Assembly: GCA_964418125.1 (NCBI GenBank)
Contig: CAYQKY010000020.1
Location: 16,527 to 80,526, forward strand
Direction: 5' to 3'
From: JACJXW01 sp964418125
GTDB taxonomy: Bacteria; Bacteroidota; Bacteroidia; Chitinophagales; Saprospiraceae
DNA length: 64,000 bases
The notes below the pieces were generated by a model. The model was not told the DNA's origin. It was given only the letters and a program-made list of their open reading frames with translations, and made no database searches. This document shows, piece by piece, positions 10,191-18,442 of this stretch. Every line of letters starts with the position of its first letter. Position 1 is the stretch's first letter. Both the position numbers and the translations under genes were made by a program.

Positions 10191-11447
10191 TCACCCGGCC
10201 AGCCCTCTCCGTTTCATTTCGATCTGCACCAGCTGAAATTCGCGGCTCATATCACCGGTAACGGAGCTGTTCTCCTGGGCTCTGCGGATGAGGTAAGGGA
10301 CCACCTCCCGCACCGGTCCGTAGGGTACATATTTGGCGACATTGAAGCCTTCTTTCGCCAGGTTGAAGGTAAGGTTGTCACTCATCCCGTAAAGCTGGCA
10401 GAAATTGAGGTGGGGATGATTGCGCAACAAGCCTTTACGCCGTATCAGTTCGGCCTGCAACAGGTTGCTCTCCACGTTATGAGAAGCATTGCAGGAGGCG
10501 ATGTGTTCATAGTTGTCTACACAGAACCGAAGGGCCATATTATAGGCATCGTCAGTAGCGGCTTTATTGGGATGTATGGGCGAAGGATATCCCATTTTCT
10601 CTGCCCGTTCCCGTTCTTTTTCCATATAGGCGCCGCGCACCAGTTTGGCGCCGAGGAGGTAGCCTCCTTTTCTGGACTGGTTGTAGGAATCGATCAGGAA
10701 TTGCAGCCGGTCCTTACGATACAGCTGAAAGGTGTTGTAAACGACCACCTTGTCCCGGTTGTAACGGCGCATCATGATAGACACCAGGTGGTCGATGCTG
10801 TCCTGAATCCAGCTCTCCTCCGCATCAAAAAAGACAGCTACGCCTTTTCTGGCGGCGACATGGCAGATGGAGTCGATGCGCTTGAGTACACTTTTGTATT
10901 CTTTCCGGCTTTCTTTATTGAAGGATTCTCCCTGTTGCAGGGCTTCCAGCAGGCCGAAGCGGGCCATGCCGGTAATCTTGGTGCTCACAACCGGAATATG
11001 CTCCGACCGGGAAGCAAATTCGATCGCCCGGATCGTTTCATTCATGGTATGGTTGAAATCCTCCTCCTTTTCCTTGGCTTCGGCGCCGTAATCGAGTATC
11101 GTCAGGCACTTCTGGCCGGCCAACCTGTCGATGGTGCTCTGGCACTCCAATAAGGTAGTACCCCCGCAAAACTGTTCGAAAATTGTGCTTTTCACCACGG
11201 ATTCCACAAAAGGAAGGTGCAACCGGATCGCCGCCAGCCCGAGACGGGAGCCGATGCCCACCAGCCAGTGCTTGTTCATCAACCCAAAGAGCCAGGCAGC
11301 CTTTTTCAGTTCCTCATCCGACTTGATGGCAAAAGCAGTTTCCGTATTGGAAAAATCAACCACGGCTTGCTCTTTTCCTTCCATGATCGCTTGCACCATT
11401 TCTCTTATGAATTTTAAATCCTTTACAGGTTTACCGATTTCTTCCAT
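10191..11447 (-). CDS. Proline dehydrogenase (monofunctional)
   Basis: 418 residues. FAD-dependent oxidation of proline to delta-1-pyrroline-5-carboxylate, the first step of proline catabolism, feeding electrons to the respiratory chain. The (beta-alpha)8 PRODH barrel shows the family signatures KLVRGAYMEKERERAE (about residue 285), HNVES and, near the C-terminus, QLYGMSDNLTFNLAKEGFN followed by KYVPYGPVREVVPYLIRR. There is no P5C dehydrogenase domain, so this is not a fused PutA; the partner dehydrogenase is not in this window. The length suits the Bacteroidota/eukaryote-like PRODH group. About 90 bp separate it from aroE upstream, so cotranscription is possible but not shown. Confidence 0.93.
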   Translation of the reverse strand: MEEIGKPVKDLKFIREMVQAIMEGKEQAVVDFSNTETAFAIKSDEELKKAAWLFGLMNKHWLVGIGSRLGLAAIRLHLPFVESVVKSTIFEQFCGGTTLLECQSTIDRLAGQKCLTILDYGAEAKEKEEDFNHTMNETIRAIEFASRSEHIPVVSTKITGMARFGLLEALQQGESFNKESRKEYKSVLKRIDSICHVAARKGVAVFFDAEESWIQDSIDHLVSIMMRRYNRDKVVVYNTFQLYRKDRLQFLIDSYNQSRKGGYLLGAKLVRGAYMEKERERAEKMGYPSPIHPNKAATDDAYNMALRFCVDNYEHIASCNASHNVESNLLQAELIRRKGLLRNHPHLNFCQLYGMSDNLTFNLAKEGFNVAKYVPYGPVREVVPYLIRRAQENSSVTGDMSREFQLVQIEMKRRGLAG

Positions 11448-11538
11448 GAACAGGCCCGGGTTTAAAAGTTGATTGGTAATTCACGTGCAAAAGGTGAAGA
11501 AGTATCGTTCCCCACCTCTTTCATTGACGCAAAATAAG

Positions 11539-12285
11539 TCAGGAATTCCAAATTTCCCAAGCTTTTTCTGCCTGCAGGTGGAGCATCTTCAGCCCGTTGC
11601 ACACGGCGGCGCCCTGCTGCCGCCCCCGGGCCATAAATTCCGTCGTTTCAGGGTTGTAGACCAGGTCGTACAGCAAATGCTGCCGCCCCAGGTACTGGAA
11701 GGGGATATCGGGGTAGGTTCCTGCTTCAGGCGACATGCCTAAAGGGGTCGTATTGATGATTAAACGATGTTTTTGCACCAGGGTTTCATTCAACTCCGGA
11801 TAAGTGAGCCGGCCCGCCTCTTTTCTGCGAGACACTAACCGAAATGGAATATCCATTTTCTTTAGGGTATAAGCCACTGCCTTCGCCGCTCCGCCCGTTC
11901 CGAGCACCAGAGCATTCAGGCCGGCGGCAGTTGCACCATTGTCCTCCAGGAAACCCAACAGGGATAGTTCAAAGCCGGCAACATCGGTATTGTAACCGGT
12001 GAGTTTACCGCCGCTGATCTTAATAGTATTGACCGCTCCTACCTCCGACGCACTCCCGGCCAGCTCATCCAGGTAGGGAATTACCTGTTGCTTGTACGGA
12101 ATAGTGACATTGAGCCCCCGCAAATGGGGATGGGCGCTGATCAGGACGGGGAATTCCCCGATCTCCCGAAGCGGGAATAATTCGTAGTAATATCCCTCCA
12201 GGCTCTCCCTCCGGAATTTCTCATTGAAATAACGCTTGGAGAAAGAATGCGACAGTGGGTAGCCGATCAGGCCGAATTCGTGCAT
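11539..12285 (-). CDS. aroE: Shikimate dehydrogenase
   Basis: 248 residues. NADPH-dependent reduction of 3-dehydroshikimate to shikimate in aromatic amino acid synthesis. The substrate-binding start GLIGYPLSHSFSKRYFNEKF, the catalytic-lysine motif LNVTIPYKQQVIPYLDEL, VGAVNTIK and GYNTDVAGF are all present. The nucleotide-binding loop LGTGGAAKAVAYTL is followed by SRRKEAGRLTY. Length is normal for AroE. The start codon (12283-12285) lies inside a short tandem repeat: each 15-bp unit supplies an ATG, but an 8-bp final spacing puts the repeat ATGs out of frame with aroE. I therefore take the ATG giving MHEFGLIGYPLS. A DUF368 gene lies directly upstream. Confidence 0.95.
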   Translation of the reverse strand: MHEFGLIGYPLSHSFSKRYFNEKFRRESLEGYYYELFPLREIGEFPVLISAHPHLRGLNVTIPYKQQVIPYLDELAGSASEVGAVNTIKISGGKLTGYNTDVAGFELSLLGFLEDNGATAAGLNALVLGTGGAAKAVAYTLKKMDIPFRLVSRRKEAGRLTYPELNETLVQKHRLIINTTPLGMSPEAGTYPDIPFQYLGRQHLLYDLVYNPETTEFMARGRQQGAAVCNGLKMLHLQAEKAWEIWNS

Positions 12286-12348
12286 TGGTGCATTGGTAAA
12301 TTGTGCATTGGTAAATTGTGCATTGGTAAATTGTGCATTGGTGTCTTG
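12281..12348. repeat. 15-bp short tandem repeat overlapping the aroE start
   Basis: Unit GTGCATTGGTAAATT occurs three times in tandem, flanked by partial units (TGCATTGG on the left, GTGCATTGGTGTCTTGG on the right). It runs into the aroE start codon, so the aroE leader is largely repeat. Changes in unit number would move upstream sequence by 15 bp without changing aroE coding. Confidence 0.9.
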
Positions 12349-12399
12349 GTGAGGCTGCTTCGGCTACGACGGCCGGCGGAGCGCCCTCACAAATACACC
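12340..12399. repeat. Imperfect hairpin between DUF368 gene and aroE
   Basis: Arms GGTGTCTTGGTGAGG (12340-12354) and CCTCACAAATACACC (12385-12399) pair at 13 of 15 positions around a G+C-rich centre containing GGCCGGCGGAGC. The right arm reaches the DUF368 stop codon and the left arm continues into the aroE-side tandem repeat. Similar arm words recur after other stop codons in this window. Confidence 0.65.
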
Positions 12400-13379
12400 T
12401 ATACACTATCCTTCTCCCCCATCCGCTCCAGCACAAAGACCACCGCCAGCCCGAGGGCCATGGCAACCAAAGCGGTGAAGAGATAGGAATCTCCTACTTC
12501 CAGAGCGTACTGGCCGGGGGTAAGGTTCACCTCTTTGATGACCTTATCGACGATCATGCCGTTTTCGATGTCTACCAGTTCGCCGGTTTCCGTCAGGCCA
12601 AGTACCGGTTTACGCCAGGGCCAGATCTTGTTCAGGGAGCCCAGCATGAAGCCGGTAAGGGTCGCCAACGTAGGGTTATGGTAATTTTTGAAGGTCCAGG
12701 ACAGAACGCGGGAAAAGGTGCCCAGGCCGATGAGGCAGCCGGCCCCGAATACTCCCAGGATCAGCAGCTTATCCGGGTCCAGGGTTTTGAGCGCTTCCTT
12801 GACGGTAGGAATGATAATGGTATACATTCCCATCAGCAAAAGCATAAAGCTACCCGAAATGCCGGGCAGGATAAGAGCCGAAATGGCGATGATGCCGGCG
12901 ACGAAGACAGCGCCCAGGGCAGTGCTTCCTTCCGCCGGGGTGGCGATGGTGATCAGATAGGCCAGCATGGTGCCGGCAACCAGAGCGATGACTTCGGTGA
13001 TCGTCCATCGTTCTACCAGCCGCCCGATATAGACTGCCGAAGCAATGATGAGGCCGAAAAAGAAAGCCCACAACTGGATCGGATAGTTCTCCAGCAGGTG
13101 GGTAATGAAAAATACGCCAAAAATGACCCCGGCAGCCATGCCCCCCAGAAGGAATACCAGGAACAAGCCGTTGGCCCTCTGCCAGGCAGCGCTCAGGCCA
13201 TCGCGGCGCAGGCTCACCCACACTTCCGGCCCCAGGATGTTCTTGATGGTTTCCAGCAGGGTCTCGTAGATGCCGGTAATAAAAGCGATCGTACCACCGG
13301 ACACTCCCGGGATGACTTCCGCGATCCCCATGGCCATGCCTTTCAGCGCCAGGGCTAATTTTCCACTCCAGTTTTCCAT
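12399..13379 (-). CDS. DUF368 family polyprenyl-phosphate translocase (PopT-like)
   Basis: 326 residues with about nine hydrophobic segments. The start MENWSGKLALALKGMAMG leads into the family signature IAEVIPGVSGGTIAFITGIYE (residues ~19-39). A second copy of the motif, LILPGISGSFMLLLMG, lies near residue 170, as expected of the inverted-repeat DUF368 fold. DUF368 proteins (PopT) have been linked to recycling of undecaprenyl phosphate across the inner membrane for peptidoglycan and surface-polymer synthesis. Function here is by family only. The last codons and stop are formed by an intergenic hairpin arm. Confidence 0.88.
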   Translation of the reverse strand: MENWSGKLALALKGMAMGIAEVIPGVSGGTIAFITGIYETLLETIKNILGPEVWVSLRRDGLSAAWQRANGLFLVFLLGGMAAGVIFGVFFITHLLENYPIQLWAFFFGLIIASAVYIGRLVERWTITEVIALVAGTMLAYLITIATPAEGSTALGAVFVAGIIAISALILPGISGSFMLLLMGMYTIIIPTVKEALKTLDPDKLLILGVFGAGCLIGLGTFSRVLSWTFKNYHNPTLATLTGFMLGSLNKIWPWRKPVLGLTETGELVDIENGMIVDKVIKEVNLTPGQYALEVGDSYLFTALVAMALGLAVVFVLERMGEKDSV

Positions 13380-13384
13380 GGGCG

Positions 13385-13392
13385 CAAAGCTA
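13385..13392 (-). promoter_or_regulatory. TAGCTTTG box next to the DUF368 start
   Basis: On the minus strand TAGCTTTG (fits TAnnTTTG) lies only five bases before the ATG. If used, the transcript would be leaderless or nearly so. No -33 element is seen, so the evidence is weak. Confidence 0.3.
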
Positions 13393-13480
13393 AGAAAATG
13401 TGAATGTTCTGGGACGGAACGGGGGAGGAAAATTCTGCCAAAGTGGCTGGGAGGGGAGCAGCCTCACTTATGCACACCTA

Positions 13481-15904
13481 TCACTCCCTCACACACCGGC
13501 AGGAGAGGTATTGTCCCTTTTCCTCCGTCACCCGCGATACATACCCCTTGCGGGCGCCGAAATAGTAGGTAAGCACCTCACCCGAACTTTTATCGCTGAG
13601 GCTCGTCCAGTAATAGGCGGACTCTCCCATTTCAGAGAAGGCGCTGCCATCGTATTTTCCGGCGAGAGAAGCCCGGAAACCGGAACCGCCGCCTTTGGTT
13701 AATTTCCTGAAGGCTTCCTCACCGGCGCCCCGGCGGTTATTTTTGGAAAAACTGTGGGCGCTGCCAAACTGTTGAGTGAGATTCCACCAGTCCGTATCAC
13801 TGGGCAGGCGCCAGCCTTCAGGGCAGGCAATTTGAGCTTCTTCCCAGGTGTACAGGCGGCCGTAGGTTCTGCAGAGGCTGTCCTGGTGGTTATAGCAGAC
13901 GCCTGCCCCTGTAAAATTCAGGTTTTGCGCCATCCATACCTGGCCGTCGAAGGTTGCGGTGCGATAATAAACCGAATCGCGGGTATCCAGGAAAAAGCGG
14001 TTCAGGGCTTCCCCTGCCTCCTTGATGTATTTGCCACTGGGATACTCCTGAAGGTATTTTTTATAAAGCTCGCCCCGGTCCTGGGCCTTTGCCTGTTCCC
14101 AGGTGGCCAGCTCCATCTGTTCTTTTATCGCAATATTATTCCTGGCTTCCTCGGCCAGTTTGCCATCGGGGTAGGCATCAAGAAATTCCTGATAGGCGGG
14201 AATAGTGTTTTTCTCCAGGGCCGCCTCGTACTGCCTGCGTTCGGCCTGGTCTCCCGCGGAGGCGGCGTCCAGCTTTTTGCCGCTGCGGTCGATGCTGAAT
14301 GACTGCCCGTTGAGTTCCACTTTCGCAATGCCCAGGTTATCGAACTGGGAGGCCTTATCGTATTGAATGGGGATGACCGGGTTGCCCAGCTTGTTGATCC
14401 AGCCGTATTGTCCCTCCCGCTTCACCAGAGCCATCTCTTTTATAAAAGGGTTGACCTCTTCGAATTGCGGGATGATGATCGACCTGGCCATTGAATTGTA
14501 GAACCCCCAGTACCGGCCTTTCTTAATGGCCCAGTAATCTCCGTACTCTTCTGATTTAATGACCAGGTCATAGGCCAGCTTGCTATCTTTCCTGCTTCCA
14601 TTGAACACCCAGGCGAAGATGCTGATTACCACAGCCAGGGCAAGCAGCCCGCCGCCGATGAGGTATCCGCGCGGTATGCGGATGGTGTCGGCCACATCCA
14701 CCGCGGAAGCCGGAGCGCTTCCCATAACTACCGGGGCCTCTCCTTTGCGGAGGGCTTCGATGTTCCGGTTGGCCGCTTCGATGTATTTCCCTTCCGGGTA
14801 TTTTTCCAGGTAGCTCTGATATCCGTAGACCTCATTCACCCGCTGGGCCTCGGCCCACTCCTGCTCTTCCTTTATGGTTTTCATCCGGGAGGTGGCCTCG
14901 ATGTCGTGCAGCCCTTTGGGAAACTGCGCCAGGTAAGCATGATAAGCCGCCACCGTATCCTTCTCCTGAGCAACGGCCCAGGCGGCTTCGTCATTGAGTT
15001 CCAGCAGCTTTTCTTTCGCTTCGCTCGCATTCCTGCCATCCGGATACAGTGCCAGGTAGTTTTCGTAAGCAGCAATAGAGCCTTCCGCCTCGGCGGCTGC
15101 CCAGTCCCGGGCATCGTCGAACTTGAGGCGGAAGACGAACTGGCCGCCCTCGTGGCCGACATCGAAAAGGGGGTTGCCTTCCGGGAGCTGCCGGTAGTGA
15201 GAGCGGGTCTGCATGATCACCTCGTTGATCAGCCGGCCGACGTTCAACTCCGAGGTATTGGATTGTTTCAGCTGCTGAAGAATGCTGTACGCAAAGGGGC
15301 TGTTCTCACCGGGGCTGCCGTCATATACCTCCTCATCGTGGCGCCCGGAACAGAGGGCCCAGCGGGAGGAGCGGCTGTCCAGGTCGGCAATCGCCTCATT
15401 GGCACTGCGCATCTTACCCTCCACAAAAAGGGAACCGGAAAAGCAGGAGTCCGAGATCAGGAAAGTGTGAAAGGCGGGAATATCCTCAATATACCCTTTG
15501 ACCACCGTATTGGGAATATAGTCGGCCGGCGACCCGGTCCCGGCGTTCACCGGTATCCAGAAGCCCTTGCCGGTCTTCTCATTAAGGTGGCCGTGGCCGG
15601 AATAGTAGATAACCAGGTCGTTTTCCTCGCTCAGGTTATTGACCATGGCTTCCAGGGCATTGATGATCCCCTCCCGGCTGGCCTCATTATCCAGCAGGAG
15701 CACGATGTTGTCCGGGTCGAATTGGTATTGTTCCCGAAGGATACCGGCAATATCCTTTACGTCTTTAACGGCGTTGGATAGTTGGGGAAAATGCTGGTAT
15801 GCATCGATACCAATACCCAGGAAATAAGCTTTCCGGACTTTCCTGATGTGAGAGGTTACCTCATTGAGGTCGATGCCTCGTGTTTTGCCGCTTTCTTCTG
15901 CCAT
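13481..15904 (-). CDS. Membrane-anchored caspase-like (C14) protein with WG repeats and FISUMP tail
   Basis: 807 residues. Residues ~20-260 are a caspase/metacaspase-type peptidase with catalytic H104 (YYSGHGH) and C154 (ISDSCFSGS). Three ~36-residue helical repeats (AAYxxYLxxYPxG...EA) follow at ~268-384, then one transmembrane segment at ~413-434 (YLIGGGLLALAVVISIFAW). Beyond the membrane are WG-type repeats (~457-545; YWGFYN, YGWINKLGNPVIPIQYD), two more helical repeats (~556-633) and a C-terminal FISUMP domain (~650-807; VWMAQNLNF, CPEGWRLPSDTDW, YYWTSL). The layout suggests an internal protease tied to an external sensing or binding domain. Target unknown; a role in cell death or defence would be inference. 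A promoter with TTTC and TAGCTTTG lies just upstream. Confidence 0.88.
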   Translation of the reverse strand: MAEESGKTRGIDLNEVTSHIRKVRKAYFLGIGIDAYQHFPQLSNAVKDVKDIAGILREQYQFDPDNIVLLLDNEASREGIINALEAMVNNLSEENDLVIYYSGHGHLNEKTGKGFWIPVNAGTGSPADYIPNTVVKGYIEDIPAFHTFLISDSCFSGSLFVEGKMRSANEAIADLDSRSSRWALCSGRHDEEVYDGSPGENSPFAYSILQQLKQSNTSELNVGRLINEVIMQTRSHYRQLPEGNPLFDVGHEGGQFVFRLKFDDARDWAAAEAEGSIAAYENYLALYPDGRNASEAKEKLLELNDEAAWAVAQEKDTVAAYHAYLAQFPKGLHDIEATSRMKTIKEEQEWAEAQRVNEVYGYQSYLEKYPEGKYIEAANRNIEALRKGEAPVVMGSAPASAVDVADTIRIPRGYLIGGGLLALAVVISIFAWVFNGSRKDSKLAYDLVIKSEEYGDYWAIKKGRYWGFYNSMARSIIIPQFEEVNPFIKEMALVKREGQYGWINKLGNPVIPIQYDKASQFDNLGIAKVELNGQSFSIDRSGKKLDAASAGDQAERRQYEAALEKNTIPAYQEFLDAYPDGKLAEEARNNIAIKEQMELATWEQAKAQDRGELYKKYLQEYPSGKYIKEAGEALNRFFLDTRDSVYYRTATFDGQVWMAQNLNFTGAGVCYNHQDSLCRTYGRLYTWEEAQIACPEGWRLPSDTDWWNLTQQFGSAHSFSKNNRRGAGEEAFRKLTKGGGSGFRASLAGKYDGSAFSEMGESAYYWTSLSDKSSGEVLTYYFGARKGYVSRVTEEKGQYLSCRCVRE

Positions 15905-15928
15905 GGTTCACTTTTGGGTTTTCCTTAC

Positions 15929-15959
15929 CAAAGCTACTGAAAAAAGGCTTGGGAAGAAA
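15929..15959 (-). promoter_or_regulatory. Promoter of the caspase-like gene
   Basis: Minus strand: TTTC (15956-15959), a 19-bp spacer, then TAGCTTTG (15929-15936). This fits the Bacteroidota sigma-A pattern TTTG/TTTC-N19-TAnnTTTG. The leader would be about 20 nt. It lies between the hydrolase stop and the caspase start and supports separate transcription of the caspase gene. Confidence 0.6.
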
Positions 15960-15964
15960 GGCCG

Positions 15965-17206
15965 CTATTCATTTTCATGCGCCCTCCCCTTGGCCTCTCC
16001 GCCCTGCGCCTGCCGCTGCAGCTCTTGCCATTCCTCCCGCTCCGCCACCGTAGGCGAATACTCCCCTGAAGCGGGCAACAGCGGCTGCCCGGCATCCACC
16101 CAGGCAGTATACCAACTGCTGCCGATGGCGTGGACGGAGGCCTGCATCCGCCGCTCCACCATACCGGCAAGGCGCCGGTGGTAAGCCTCGGCATATTCCC
16201 GGCAATAGGTGCGAATGGTTCGGCCCAGGCGCTCTTCGTAGCAGTATTGCCTGTCTTCGGGAAAGATTTCGCTGAGTTCCTTTTCCACCAGCAGTACACT
16301 ATCCAGCAGGCGGTGGCTTGCCAGGACGGCTTCCCAGAAGTATTCCTTAGGGTTGGCGATGTATTCGGCCCTGCCCACGAAGAAGTCGTACTGCTCATCG
16401 GCGAACAACTCGGGGAGGCGGCTCTCCCAGAAGGCATGGATGCCAACCTGATTGGTCAGCTGGCCGTTGTAGTTCTCCGTAGTGTGCAGGGGCACGTGGG
16501 CGTCGCCGATGTAATGCCCCATCTCGGCCGACAGGCGCAGGATGCGCCCCCGATCCTTCTGGCGAAAGGCCTCCGTCAGGCGCTGTTGCATCTGCAGGAG
16601 GTGGTAGGGTACGATGCCGTATTCCGAAAAATGGTCCACTGCATAGGCCGACCGGCAGTCGAGGCTGCCGGGCTCCAGGCCGAAAAGCCCGCCCAGGGCA
16701 TCGCAGTCCACTACCCAGTCTTCCTCGTAATACTGTGGTTTGATATACTGCTCAAAAAAGCCCCGGTAGGCGTTGGCGTAGGGCGCCGAGAGTTTCGCCC
16801 CCCGGTAATCCAGGCTGACCTGCACCTGTCCTTTGACGGTATCCCGCTGCAGAAGAACGGTATCGCCTGCGGAAGTAAGCACCCCGACTTCGGTGAATTT
16901 CATGAGGGCCTCCGTCCAATCGCGAGGCACCTCCGGGAAGGGGTATTCGCCCCAGTGGTCGATGTCGATGTAATGGCGGACGGCCTCGTGTTTGGTAGCG
17001 TAGCGGCGCTTGTCCGGATCGACGGCATGTTCAGTAATAAACTCGATGTTCTTCTTGTAAAAGCCGATCATCTCCGGCGGCAGGGTAAAGACAGCCATGC
17101 GGTTGATCCGCCGGTGGCCGAAGAACCCCCAACGCTCAGCAGCGGCGGAGCTGAGCAACAGCAGGGCCGCTAATATGATGGCCGGTGCAAATCTCAAATC
17201 AAACAT
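15965..17206 (-). CDS. Secreted S1/P1 nuclease / zinc phospholipase C-like hydrolase
   Basis: About 413 residues from ATG 17206; the in-frame TTG just before it is less likely. A signal peptide (FAPAIILAALLLLSSAAA) is followed by WGFFGHRRIN. After cleavage the mature protein would start near W26 with H31 close by, the WGxxGH pattern whose Trp and His bind zinc in S1/P1 nucleases and zinc phospholipases C. Further ligand motifs are HYIDIDHW and GHYIGDAHVPLHTTENYNG, then GIHAFWE. Expected product: a periplasmic or outer-membrane zinc-dependent phosphodiesterase; nucleic acid or phospholipid substrate cannot be decided. It lies 25 bp after the DUF4340 gene and may share the gld transcript. Confidence 0.8.
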   Translation of the reverse strand: MFDLRFAPAIILAALLLLSSAAAERWGFFGHRRINRMAVFTLPPEMIGFYKKNIEFITEHAVDPDKRRYATKHEAVRHYIDIDHWGEYPFPEVPRDWTEALMKFTEVGVLTSAGDTVLLQRDTVKGQVQVSLDYRGAKLSAPYANAYRGFFEQYIKPQYYEEDWVVDCDALGGLFGLEPGSLDCRSAYAVDHFSEYGIVPYHLLQMQQRLTEAFRQKDRGRILRLSAEMGHYIGDAHVPLHTTENYNGQLTNQVGIHAFWESRLPELFADEQYDFFVGRAEYIANPKEYFWEAVLASHRLLDSVLLVEKELSEIFPEDRQYCYEERLGRTIRTYCREYAEAYHRRLAGMVERRMQASVHAIGSSWYTAWVDAGQPLLPASGEYSPTVAEREEWQELQRQAQGGEAKGRAHENE

Positions 17207-17231
17207 CAATAATCAAAAGTTTTTCCTCCTA

Positions 17232-18266
17232 TCAATTCAACAGGTTGCTATCCTTAAAGAAGGAGCTGTACCCCCACAACAGCTTTTCCAGGACCAGGTG
17301 CTGGGCCAGCAGGAAGTCCTCGTCGTTGAGGTTGGCAAAGTAGCGTTCGATATCGCTGTTGAGCAGGACGTAGTCTCCCGTCTTTACATCGTGGGAAATG
17401 ATATTTTCCTTTACAATGGGATGGAGTGCTACCCGGGTAGTGTCTCCCTGTTTATTGACCAGGGTGATGATGCTGAAGGGGACCATTTGAGAGATGCTGT
17501 CCCTCCCGGGAAATTTATTGCGGAACGCCTCTGCACCGACACTTTCGAAATTGATTAGGAAAGCCTCCGCACTTCCCTGTTTGTAGGGGCGCCGTATCTC
17601 GGGGGTGATGTCATAAAAGGGGCGCACTTCATAGCCCTTCTCCGTGCTTTCCAGAACAAAAGACTGGTTGCGCTGCTTGGGATACTCGATGGAAACCGAC
17701 TGTATGTTTTCCACCTCTTCCGCGAAGAGTGTCTTATCCCGCCATTCGTCACCATAACGGCGAAAGCGTACGCTCAGGTTGCCCTCCCAGGCGGGAAGCT
17801 CCGCCACATAGGGTTGTTCGGCCCCCTCCATGATCATGTAGGTGCCCCGTTCATCGGAGGTGGACCCGCCCACATAATACGCCTTGATGAGCTCGCCCTG
17901 CTTATCGTACAACTCCACTTTGATCCCCTCCGTGGCCAGGGCCTGCACCATATTCTCCACCGCCGCCTGAGGCGGTTTGTATTTGACCCGAACCCGGGCA
18001 ATGGCGTCGAGAAGCGGCGCCATCACCGAAGGGCGGGCTTTGTACTGGCCATTGTAAAGCCAGTATCCGTCGCGGCGCTCCAGGGTGGTTCGCTCTCCGC
18101 GGCGGTCGGCAATAAATATCTTATGCACCTGTTCTATATCCTCGACGGCAAAGGAACGGCCGGCGCCGGCCAGCGTCGTCTTTTCATCCTCTCCTTCGGC
18201 GAGATACCAAAACACCCCTCCTCCCAGGAGCAGAAAAGCGATCAATAAAAATAATGTCCGATTCAT
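17232..18266 (-). CDS. DUF4340 membrane-anchored protein of the gliding ABC locus
   Basis: 344 residues: one N-terminal membrane anchor (LFLLIAFLLLGGGVFWYLA), then a large extracytoplasmic region of repeated DUF4340-type units (for example TTLERRDGYWLYNGQYKARPS followed by ALATEGIKVELYDKQGELIKAYYVGG). DUF4340 proteins often sit next to GldG/GldF-type ABC transporters and are thought to be accessory periplasmic components. No catalytic motif is seen. It follows gldG with a 176-bp gap that contains no gene. Confidence 0.82.
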   Translation of the reverse strand: MNRTLFLLIAFLLLGGGVFWYLAEGEDEKTTLAGAGRSFAVEDIEQVHKIFIADRRGERTTLERRDGYWLYNGQYKARPSVMAPLLDAIARVRVKYKPPQAAVENMVQALATEGIKVELYDKQGELIKAYYVGGSTSDERGTYMIMEGAEQPYVAELPAWEGNLSVRFRRYGDEWRDKTLFAEEVENIQSVSIEYPKQRNQSFVLESTEKGYEVRPFYDITPEIRRPYKQGSAEAFLINFESVGAEAFRNKFPGRDSISQMVPFSIITLVNKQGDTTRVALHPIVKENIISHDVKTGDYVLLNSDIERYFANLNDEDFLLAQHLVLEKLLWGYSSFFKDSNLLN

Positions 18267-18442
18267 CTCGTTGTCTTTTTAGTTTTAGCTTTCATTCCGG
18301 AGGCTGTTCCTCCCCCTAAACGGCCATTGGAGCCTCTTCAACAAGGCCGGCCCCCTCCAACCTGCCAATAATCCTACAAGTTTGTCGAAGGGCAGCAATA
18401 TGGCCATATAACCATCCCAACAATCCGGCTCTCCCCCCGCAC

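Noticed and set aside
12221..12466. CTIYQ-repeat minus-strand frame at the aroE start
   Set aside because: Translation of the 15-bp repeat in the wrong frame; aroE and the DUF368 gene explain the region.
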